Assembly: GCA_015522095.1 (NCBI GenBank)
Contig: WAMX01000043.1
Location: 1 to 5,109 of the forward strand
DNA length: 5,109 bases
Origin: Nanobdellati archaeon
GTDB lineage: Archaea; SpSt-1190
Direction of reading: 5' to 3'
In this document: one piece after another, positions 1 to 4,718 of the stretch
Layout: every line of letters starts with the position of its first letter
How positions within the stretch are numbered: the stretch's first letter is position 1
Notes under the pieces: model-generated
Databases searched by the model: none
Told to the model about the DNA's origin: nothing
Seen by the model: only the letters and a program-made list of their open reading frames with translations
Program-made: the position numbers and the translations under genes

Positions 1-671
1 ATTGCGAGCGCCCCGGTGTCGAGGACCCACCTGAGCGCCACCTGCGCCGGCGTCTTCCCGAGCCCCTGCGCAACCCGCTTCACCTCAGTGAATGCCGGAT
101 GCCTGAAGAGGTCTCCCCTCCCGAGCGGACTGTATGCGAGGTATGCCAACCCCTCCCTGTCGCAGAACTCCTTCAACTCCAGCTTCTGCACGGCGAGGTT
201 CAGCTCGTCCTGTACCGCCGAGAGCTCGTGCCTCTTCGTGAGGGAGAGCGCCAGCTCGAGCTGGTCAATGCCGAAGTTGCTCACGCCAATGCTGCCCGCG
301 ATGCCCCTGTCCACGCACTCTTCCAGCGCCCTTATCCCCTCCTCAATGTCCGCGGGTGGTGCGTGGAGCATGAGGAGGTCAATCCTTCCAAGCAGCCTTT
401 TTGAGCGCTCCGCTGACCGGACGAGATCAGGACTCCCCGGGTCGAGCTTTGACACCACGAAGGGGGTCCCTTCCAGGGCCTCCCCCACAAGCCGCTCCGT
501 ATATCCGCCTCCATAGACCTCCGCCGTGTCAACAAGCTCATACCCCCTCCTCAGCGCGAATTTTATTGCTGCCTTCCAGCGGGCCTCCCCGCTCCTGTCT
601 GGCTTGAAAAATCCTCCCATGCCAAAGGTCCCGATGCCCAGGGGGAACAGGTCCCTTCCGCAGACCTTCAC
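1..671 (-). CDS. Aldo/keto reductase, C-terminus cut by window edge
   Basis: Reading the minus strand from a GTG at 671 gives 223 uninterrupted residues that run off the left edge, so about the last quarter of the protein is missing (family members are usually 270-330 residues). The aldo/keto reductase TIM barrel is clear: LGIGTFGMGG near residues 11-20, the catalytic tetrad as D48 and Y53 (in VDTAEVYGGG), K75 (in VVSKLD) and H103 (in LMLHAP), then SIGVSNF at 127-133 and YLAYSPLGRG further on. These enzymes are cytosolic NAD(P)H-dependent oxidoreductases that reduce aldehydes or ketones; the substrate cannot be read from the sequence. The GTG start is chosen because an in-frame TAA lies at 695-693 and only a CTG at 680 could otherwise start the gene. 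The TATA element centred at 694.5 also lies 23.5 bases from this GTG, as for the divergent neighbour. Family is certain; start is likely. Confidence 0.93.
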   Translation of the reverse strand, partial: MKVCGRDLFPLGIGTFGMGGFFKPDRSGEARWKAAIKFALRRGYELVDTAEVYGGGYTERLVGEALEGTPFVVSKLDPGSPDLVRSAERSKRLLGRIDLLMLHAPPADIEEGIRALEECVDRGIAGSIGVSNFGIDQLELALSLTKRHELSAVQDELNLAVQKLELKEFCDREGLAYLAYSPLGRGDLFRHPAFTEVKRVAQGLGKTPAQVALRWVLDTGALA

Positions 672-690
672 GCCACCCAGACACTCAGGC

Positions 691-698
691 TTTTAAAA
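691..698. promoter_or_regulatory. Palindromic TATA element shared by two divergent genes
   Basis: TTTTAAAA is a perfect palindrome in otherwise GC-rich sequence. Its centre lies 23.5 bases from the GTG of the leftward aldo/keto reductase (671) and 23.5 bases from the GTG of the rightward membrane protein gene (718). Archaeal TATA boxes lie about 25-27 bases before the transcription start, so both transcripts would begin at or next to their start codons, giving leaderless mRNAs. Neither flank (ACTCAGGC on the left; CGCCCAT when read on the minus strand) is a strong purine-rich BRE, so direction may be weakly set. Confidence 0.68.
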
Positions 699-717
699 AT
701 GGGCGAGTGGGCTTCCT

Positions 718-1068
718 GTGAAATACCGCCCCTCTGAGCTCGGCGTCCTGCTTCTCGGCACCGGCGCACTTGTGTTTGCGCTTACCTTCCTGCACCTTTA
801 TGTGACCAAGATATACCCGGACAACAGGAACCCGGGGTATGTGAGCTGCGGCGGGAACGGGACCATGGCCATGGTGAGCGCCGGCGCAAACCTGAAGGGG
901 GTGGTGGTGACCTCCCTGCCCTCGGGCGAAAGGTGTTCCCTTGGCAGTATGGGCAGGGGGAGCTCGGACGTGTGCATGTTCAACAGCTCTGCCGAGTTCT
1001 TCAGGGTCGAGTACGAGGGCGGCAGGTTTGTCCAGCAGTGCTACTACCCGCGACCCATACCTGCATAA
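718..1068 (+). CDS. Small membrane-anchored protein with four cysteines, function unknown
   Basis: This 116-residue protein has a short basic N-terminus (MKYR), one hydrophobic segment at about residues 8-29, and a polar domain of about 85 residues. Such a layout suggests an N-terminal anchor with the rest outside the cell. The domain has exactly four cysteines (C44, C73, C86, C108), which could form two disulfides, and two N-glycosylation sequons (N47-G-T and N89-S-S). No family was recognised. Similar short single-pass proteins are common in archaeal genomes, but no role is implied. The GTG start at 718 follows the TATA element at 691-698 at leaderless spacing. An ATG at 699 is out of frame and gives only a short peptide. 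The stop codon TAA at 1066-1068 lies inside the proposed TATA box of the next gene. Confidence 0.7.
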   Translation: MKYRPSELGVLLLGTGALVFALTFLHLYVTKIYPDNRNPGYVSCGGNGTMAMVSAGANLKGVVVTSLPSGERCSLGSMGRGSSDVCMFNSSAEFFRVEYEGGRFVQQCYYPRPIPA

Positions 1069-1072
1069 ATAT
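1065..1072 (+). promoter_or_regulatory. Probable TATA box for the TIM-barrel gene
   Basis: ATAAATAT is the only AT-rich patch ahead of the next gene and overlaps the stop codon of the preceding one. Its centre lies 24.5 bases before the ATG at 1093, the same spacing as at the other promoters here. It is only 15.5 bases before the ATG at 1084, too close for a transcript to include that codon. No clear BRE is seen upstream, so this is weaker than the others. Confidence 0.5.
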
Positions 1073-1092
1073 CGCCCCCCTTTATGCACTCC

Positions 1093-1809
1093 ATGCTGCT
1101 TGGCGTGAAATTCTCCCCAGTGATGAAGGACAAGGACAGGCATATGCTCGAGTTTCTTGAGGAGAAGGGTGTGAGGGTGGCGGGTGTGGAGCTCCAGCTC
1201 TTCCCCGAGACCCCGCGCGAGGCCGTTGAGAAGACGCTGGATGAGCTGCGCGGCTACGGGCTGAGGTTTGTGGGAATACATCCTCCATTTCCTTCATTCA
1301 GGGAAGAAGTTGAGCAGTGGAAGGAACTGAGGGCGGACTACTTTGTCCAGCACGCCGGCTCCCGGCACGGATACATGCAGCTTTCCGAAGAGCTCGGGGG
1401 AAAACGCGTTTTTGCCGAAAACATCTTTCCCGAAGGGGATGTGGCCCGGCTGTGCTCGCTGATTGAAGTAGGGCTCGCTGCGGATAACCTGCTCGTTGAT
1501 ATGGCGCACCTGCTGTTTGTGCACGGCCGGGGGCTTTACTGGATGAGCCCCTGGGAGCAGGTCGGGCATGTGGCGAAGAAAATCAGGGCGGTGCACGCGG
1601 CTGACGGCATTGATGGCAAGGGGGTTGTTCCACAGGGCGGCGGCACGCAGGGGTTCCGCCAGCTGCTGAGGGCGCTGTTCAGGCACGTCCCGGACGCCTA
1701 CTATGTAGGGGAGCCATATGGGGGTCACCTCCACAACAACAAGGGGCATATTGAGAATGCGCTTGCCCTGTGGAAGCTCTGGCAGGACTTCAAAGATGGT
1801 GAATTATAA
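1093..1809 (+). CDS. Xylose isomerase-like TIM-barrel (sugar phosphate isomerase/epimerase or endonuclease IV superfamily)
   Basis: This 238-residue protein has the beta-strand pattern and likely metal-ligand positions of the AP_endonuc_2/xylose isomerase-like TIM-barrel superfamily: VGIHPPF (H63), VQHAGS (H87), VFAENIFP (E109), LLVDMAHL (D136, H139), AVHAADG (H168, D171) and a late YVGEPYGG (E207). These Glu, Asp and His residues at strand ends match the usual divalent-metal site. The G/Q-rich loop after H168 (GVVPQGGGTQGF) resembles the loop of sugar epimerases that precedes the next strand. The substrate is open: a sugar or sugar-phosphate epimerase/isomerase is more likely than a DNA repair nuclease, but I cannot exclude either. 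The start is placed at the second ATG (1093) rather than 1084 because of the TATA spacing; 1084 would add only MHS. The stop codon abuts the 3' end of the SRP RNA gene on the other strand. Confidence 0.82.
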   Translation: MLLGVKFSPVMKDKDRHMLEFLEEKGVRVAGVELQLFPETPREAVEKTLDELRGYGLRFVGIHPPFPSFREEVEQWKELRADYFVQHAGSRHGYMQLSEELGGKRVFAENIFPEGDVARLCSLIEVGLAADNLLVDMAHLLFVHGRGLYWMSPWEQVGHVAKKIRAVHAADGIDGKGVVPQGGGTQGFRQLLRALFRHVPDAYYVGEPYGGHLHNNKGHIENALALWKLWQDFKDGEL

Positions 1810-2079
1810 GCCCGGCGCGCCCGGGAGTCGAAGCTCTTTCGCGGCATCGCTCACAGGTTGAGGCTCCACCCCGCGCTCCACGGGCACCCCACAGAATGGT
1901 TAGGGTTGCTCCCTTCCGGGCCTGGCCCAGTTCGCCATTTGCGAGGCCACCGCGGTGCAGGGCTTCGACACCTCAGGTCCTGCTCGCTCCGCCGCGCAGT
2001 GTGCCCCTTCCCCCGGGCTTCGACCCCGCCATCGACGGTTTGCGGCAGAGGGGACGTCACCCCCCCGGCCTAGCCGGGC
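1810..2079 (-). ncRNA. ffs: Archaeal signal recognition particle (7S) RNA
   Basis: This RNA is the scaffold of the particle that targets nascent membrane and secreted proteins, bound by SRP54 and SRP19. Read on the minus strand, the ends pair perfectly over 7 bp (2079-2073 GCCCGGC with 1816-1810 GCCGGGC), forming helix 1, typical of Archaea. The 5' part (GGCCGGGGGG, then the AAACCGUCGAU and GUCGAAGCCC blocks) matches the archaeal Alu domain with helices 2-4. Helix 8, the SRP54 site, is unmistakable: CCAGGCCC, a GGAA tetraloop at 1917-1914, then GGGAGCA. Helix 6, the SRP19 site, has a GCAA loop (GNAR type) at 1942-1939. Helix 5 pairs 1995-1979 with 1857-1841 through tandem G-A pairs. At about 270 nt it is somewhat shorter than the roughly 300 nt usual in Archaea. 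Ends are good to a few bases. No strong oligo-T terminator follows, only TTATAATTC. Confidence 0.95.
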
Positions 2080-2100
2080 ATTACTGTCACGCGCCAGCCA

Positions 2101-2110
2101 TTTATATAAT
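2101..2110 (-). promoter_or_regulatory. TATA box of the SRP RNA gene
   Basis: On the minus strand this reads ATTATATAAA, the best TATA box in the window, preceded by CTTTCAA, a plausible BRE. The centre of its TTATATAA core (2105.5) lies about 25 bases before 2081, within two bases of the 5' end predicted independently from helix 1 pairing (2079). Confidence 0.83.
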
Positions 2111-2118
2111 TTGAAAGC

Positions 2119-2126
2119 TTTATTTA
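2119..2126 (+). promoter_or_regulatory. TATA box of the nucleotidyltransferase-led gene cluster
   Basis: TTTATTTA is preceded by GAAAGC, a plausible purine-rich BRE (2113-2118). The centre lies 24.5 bases before the ATG at 2147, and no Shine-Dalgarno sequence precedes that ATG, so the first gene is probably translated from a leaderless mRNA. The box lies back to back with the SRP RNA promoter, centres only 17 bp apart. Confidence 0.78.
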
Positions 2127-2146
2127 CCTCCTGCTTTGGGACTGAC

Positions 2147-3358
2147 ATGAGGGCTGTTGTTCTTGCCGGCGGTGAATCCAGCCGCTTCTGGCCGCTGAGT
2201 GAGGGTCACAAGTCACTCATCGAGATTCTGGGCGAGCCCCTCATTGCCCGGACAATCAACAACCTGCAGGGGGTGGACGAGGTTGTGGTGGTGGAGGGGC
2301 CAGGCAGGGGGGTCAGCGCCCGTCTCAAGGAGTGCAGGCTCAACAAGGAGGTGGAGTTCCGGGTTCAGGACTCGCCGCGGGGAATGTGGGACGCCATACT
2401 CGTGGGTGCGGATGATTACGGGGGAGACGTGCTTGTCCTCTCCGCCCACCACTTCAGCAAGATGGCGCTTGAAAAGATTGCTTCCGGAGGGGATTTGAAG
2501 CTCCTGCTGTCGCGCGTTCCCAACCCGAAGGATTACGGGGTTGCCGTTATGGACGGCGACCGCGTCAGGGGCATAGTCGAAAAGCCCAAGGAGCCCCCTT
2601 CCGACCTCATAGTCAACTCCATATACCGCCTCCCCTACGAGTTCATCCGGAAGCTCCGCTCCTACAGGAAGAAGGAGCACTACCTCTTTGAGCGCGCCCT
2701 TTCCGACTACCTGAGGGAGCACCCTGCCCGGGCCGAGATAATCCCCAAGGAGGAACTCCCCAGCCTGAAGTACCCCTGGGATGCGCTTTCAGTTATGGAG
2801 CGCCTGCTTGAGGAGCTGGCGCCCGCCACCCTCGGCGATGTTTCTGAGAAGGCGCACATTGAGGGGGAGGTTTTTGTGGACAGGGGCGCGAAGGTCTTTG
2901 AGGGCGCGTTCGTGAAGGGGCCCGCCTACATAGGCAAGGGCGCCATTGTCGGCACGGGGGCGCTGGTCAGGCAGAGCTCGGTTGAAAGGGGTGCAGTGGT
3001 TGGCTTTGGCAGCGAGGTCGCGAAGAGCCTTGTTGGCCCCGGCAGCAAGCTCCACCACGCATATGTGGGGGATTCCGTGCTCGGCGAGTCGGTCTGGATG
3101 GGCTTTGGCTGCGTGACCGCGAACCGCCGCCTTGACAAAAAGGAGGTTTCCTGCAGGATTGACCGCCGCAGGAAGGGCACGGGGCGCGGGCATTTTGGCT
3201 GCGCTGCCGGCAGGGGTGCCAGGTTTGGCATAAATTCCCTCGTGATGCCTGGCATCCTGATTGGCAGGGGCTCGGTTGTGGGCCCCAACACAGTGGTGGA
3301 CCGCAACCTGCCCGACGGGAAAAAGATTTATGTGGTTCAGAAGAAGGTGATAAAGTGA
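2147..3358 (+). CDS. Sugar-1-phosphate nucleotidylyltransferase with GlmU-like left-handed beta-helix domain
   Basis: This 403-residue protein joins two domains, like the archaeal bifunctional GlmU-type proteins that make UDP-GlcNAc or similar nucleotide sugars. Residues 1-225 are a nucleotidyltransferase fold: LAGGESSRFWPL (6-17) with signature lysine K22, VEKP at 144-147, N157 in IVNSIY, and PWD at 210-212, likely metal site. Residues 228-385 hold hexapeptide repeats of a left-handed beta-helix. Within them, KLHHAYVGDS (301-310) matches the acetyltransferase active-site segment, H303 aligning with the catalytic His of bacterial GlmU; CVTANRRLDKKEV and GINSLVMPG also match archaeal GlmU-like proteins. 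Odd points: the usual metal-binding Asp of the LNGD motif is His (LSAHHF, 98-103), and the Asn of the acetyltransferase N-G-G motif is Trp317. The ATG at 2147 is chosen over an in-frame upstream ATG at 1955, which would run through the SRP RNA. Sugar and base specificity are unknown. Confidence 0.88.
   Translation: MRAVVLAGGESSRFWPLSEGHKSLIEILGEPLIARTINNLQGVDEVVVVEGPGRGVSARLKECRLNKEVEFRVQDSPRGMWDAILVGADDYGGDVLVLSAHHFSKMALEKIASGGDLKLLLSRVPNPKDYGVAVMDGDRVRGIVEKPKEPPSDLIVNSIYRLPYEFIRKLRSYRKKEHYLFERALSDYLREHPARAEIIPKEELPSLKYPWDALSVMERLLEELAPATLGDVSEKAHIEGEVFVDRGAKVFEGAFVKGPAYIGKGAIVGTGALVRQSSVERGAVVGFGSEVAKSLVGPGSKLHHAYVGDSVLGESVWMGFGCVTANRRLDKKEVSCRIDRRRKGTGRGHFGCAAGRGARFGINSLVMPGILIGRGSVVGPNTVVDRNLPDGKKIYVVQKKVIK
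3346..3351 (+). promoter_or_regulatory. Shine-Dalgarno site for the overlapping YvcK-like gene
   Basis: GGTGAT (3346-3351 with its leading base, reading AGGTGAT) is complementary to the conserved 3' end of archaeal 16S rRNA (AUCACCUCC). It lies three bases before the GTG at 3355 and inside the end of the upstream gene. It supports the GTG start, unlike the leaderless genes that have no such site. Confidence 0.6.
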
Positions 3359-4167
3359 TTGTTTGCTTTGGAGGGGGGAAGGGGCTGAGCGCCACCGCCC
3401 GTGCCCTCCAGCTCAAGGATGCGGAATTCGCGGCCGTTGTGAGCACGCTTGACAATGGCGGGAGCACCGGCCGGCTGCGCAGGGAGTTTGGGGTGCCCGC
3501 AATGGGCGACTTCCGGCGCGTCGTCGATTACCTTTCAGAGAGCCCGCTGGCGCGCGTGATGGAGGGCCGCCACGGCGGGCACGCCCTCGGCAACCTCGCC
3601 ATCCTCGAGCTCATCCGGGAGCACGGGTTTGTGGAAGGGCTGGAGCTGTACCGGCGCGCCATGGGGGTAAGGCGGGAGATTGTGCCACTCTACACGGAGC
3701 CTGCGGAGCTGGGGGCAATTGTTGACGGCCGGAAAATCCTCGGAGAGGAGCAGGTCGATGCGTCCCGCGGAAGGGTTGAGCGGCTGTTTGCAGAGCCGGA
3801 GCCCCCCGTGAATCCGCGGGTCCTTGAGCTTGTTGAGGAGGCGGACCTCCTTGTGTTTGGTCCGGGGAGCCTCTACACGAGCGTCCTCGTCCATTTTACC
3901 TCGAGGGAGCTTGTGAGGGCCGTCCGGGGCAGGCGCGTGGCATTTGTTGTGGGCATCGAGAATGACCTTCCCATTGTGGAGGGCTACACTCTCTCGGACC
4001 ATGTCGCGGCCTTCGAGAGGTTTGCCCGCCCCTCTCACATTGTGGTCAATTCCCGCGGCAGGATTGAAATGGACATGGACGATGAGCGGCTTGTGCTCGG
4101 GGAGCTCTCCACAGACGGGAGGCACGATCCTGAGAAGCTGGGGGATGTGCTATGGGAGTTAAGATAG
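3355..4167 (+). CDS. YvcK/CofD-family protein (possible nucleotide-sugar-binding regulator)
   Basis: This 270-residue protein matches the CofD/YvcK fold and is closer to YvcK. Seen in order: the nucleotide-binding loop GGGKGLS (6-12), STLDNGGSTGRLRREFG (30-46), MGDFRRV (50-56), GGHALGNL (74-81), FGPGSLYTS (168-176) and a late YTLSDHV (211-217). Bacterial YvcK binds UDP-GlcNAc and affects cell-wall carbon flow; CofD transfers phospholactate to make coenzyme F420. The D-G-G-S-T-G-R-L-R segment favours YvcK. Differences: K9 replaces the usual Thr of GGGTGL, N34 replaces the second Asp of DDGGS, and the stretch that in YvcK usually reads N-L-M-T-Q-P-G-E-T is here IENDLPIVEG, so the protein is short (about 310-330 residues is usual). 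It starts at GTG, overlapping the upstream stop by four bases (GTGA), which suggests coupled translation. Family is confident; the ligand is inferred. Confidence 0.85.
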   Translation: MIVCFGGGKGLSATARALQLKDAEFAAVVSTLDNGGSTGRLRREFGVPAMGDFRRVVDYLSESPLARVMEGRHGGHALGNLAILELIREHGFVEGLELYRRAMGVRREIVPLYTEPAELGAIVDGRKILGEEQVDASRGRVERLFAEPEPPVNPRVLELVEEADLLVFGPGSLYTSVLVHFTSRELVRAVRGRRVAFVVGIENDLPIVEGYTLSDHVAAFERFARPSHIVVNSRGRIEMDMDDERLVLGELSTDGRHDPEKLGDVLWELR

Positions 4168-4712
4168 GGTTTGACCTGGACAGGGTGCTGTTTGACACCA
4201 ACTCGTATTTCAGGGAGCTCGAGCGCGCCCTGAATGAGAAGGGGACGAGCCTGGAGGTCGTGTTTGCAGGGAATTACGGGAGGAAGGACCTTGACTTCCT
4301 TTATGGCTCGCTCGTGGAGATGTTCGGGAAGGAGGAGGCGGAGCGCATAGCCTTCGGAAATGTGGGCCGCTTTATCAACAGGGAGCTCGCGTCCCTGATG
4401 GGGGAGCTTCGGGAGAGGGGCGACAGGATATACATAATAACCGTGGGCGGCAGGCACCAGAAAAGGAAGGCAGAGGAGCTGCCCGCCAGGTTTGTTCTGG
4501 TCAAGAGCGACTATGAGAAGGCGGAGAGGGCGGCTTCCCTCAGGGTTTCGCTGTTTGTGGATGACAAGGCGAGCGTGGTTGAGGAGATGCGGGCCCGCGG
4601 CATATCCGCCGTGCAGGCGGCGTGGTACCTTGATGAAACCCGCCCGAGGATGCCCGATGCGCTGAGCTCTCCCGGCGGGCTTAGAAAACTTTTATTAAAC
4701 CTTGGAAAATAG
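4152..4712 (+). CDS. HAD-superfamily hydrolase, probable phosphatase
   Basis: All four HAD motifs are present in this 186-residue protein. Motif I is IGFDLDRVLFDT, with nucleophile D8 and acid/base D10. Motif II is YIITVGG (T97). Motif III is probably K118 in VLVKSD. Motif IV is LFVDDKASVVEE (D137, D138), for magnesium. The segment at about residues 17-85 is a helical cap of the C1 type. The fold supports a soluble Mg-dependent phosphatase or nucleotidase; the substrate is not evident. The residue after DxD is Arg where Gly is most common. The gene begins inside the end of the YvcK-like gene (16-base overlap), with GGGGGAT at 4140-4146 as a possible ribosome site, so it is likely co-transcribed and may act on a phosphorylated intermediate of the same pathway (inference). 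The last codons carry the promoter proposed for the next gene. Confidence 0.85.
   Translation: MGVKIGFDLDRVLFDTNSYFRELERALNEKGTSLEVVFAGNYGRKDLDFLYGSLVEMFGKEEAERIAFGNVGRFINRELASLMGELRERGDRIYIITVGGRHQKRKAEELPARFVLVKSDYEKAERAASLRVSLFVDDKASVVEEMRARGISAVQAAWYLDETRPRMPDALSSPGGLRKLLLNLGK
4690..4699 (+). promoter_or_regulatory. TATA box inside the 3' end of the HAD gene, for the Dph2-like gene
   Basis: TTTTATTAAA, preceded by the purine-rich AGAAAAC (4683-4689) as a plausible BRE, lies in the final codons of the HAD gene. The centre of TTTATTAA (4694.5) is 24.5 bases before the GTG at 4719, matching the other promoters. The Dph2-like gene may thus be transcribed on its own as well as from the upstream cluster. 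Confidence 0.65.
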
Positions 4713-4718
4713 GCGGCT

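Noticed and set aside
16..516. Plus-strand open frame (166 codons) at the left end
   Set aside because: It is Ser/Pro/Arg-rich and antisense to the aldo/keto reductase, whose catalytic tetrad is clear on the minus strand.
685..1281. Long minus-strand open frame (198 codons) opposite the membrane protein and TIM-barrel genes
   Set aside because: It is antisense to two better supported genes, spans their junction, and its His/Ala/Gly/Pro-rich translation matches no family. GC-rich coding DNA gives such shadows.
1810..1825. GC-rich inverted repeat as a rho-independent terminator for the TIM-barrel gene
   Set aside because: The sequence is explained as SRP RNA helix 1, and no T-run follows on the plus strand.
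1855..2114. Several short open frames on both strands in the apparent intergenic gap
   Set aside because: The gap is filled by a structured RNA with helices 1, 5, 6 and 8 of the signal recognition particle RNA. The frames are by-products of its GC-rich sequence.
1955..2146. In-frame N-terminal extension of the nucleotidyltransferase by 64 residues from an ATG at 1955
   Set aside because: It is the antisense of the SRP RNA and runs across both promoters. The family's N-terminus (MRAVVLAGG) begins exactly at 2147, which has correct TATA spacing.
2127..2146. Possible Shine-Dalgarno before the ATG at 2147
   Set aside because: The stretch CCTCCTGCTTTGGGACTGAC has no GGAGG or GGTGA. The purine-rich AGGAGG reads only on the minus strand, where no start codon follows at proper spacing.
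2213..2722. Minus-strand open frame (169 codons) inside the nucleotidyltransferase gene
   Set aside because: It is fully antisense to conserved motifs of the plus-strand gene, with no promoter or recognisable domain.
3535..4125. Minus-strand open frame (196 codons) inside the YvcK-like gene
   Set aside because: It mirrors the plus-strand coding sequence, has no motif of its own, and codon-position bias favours the plus strand.
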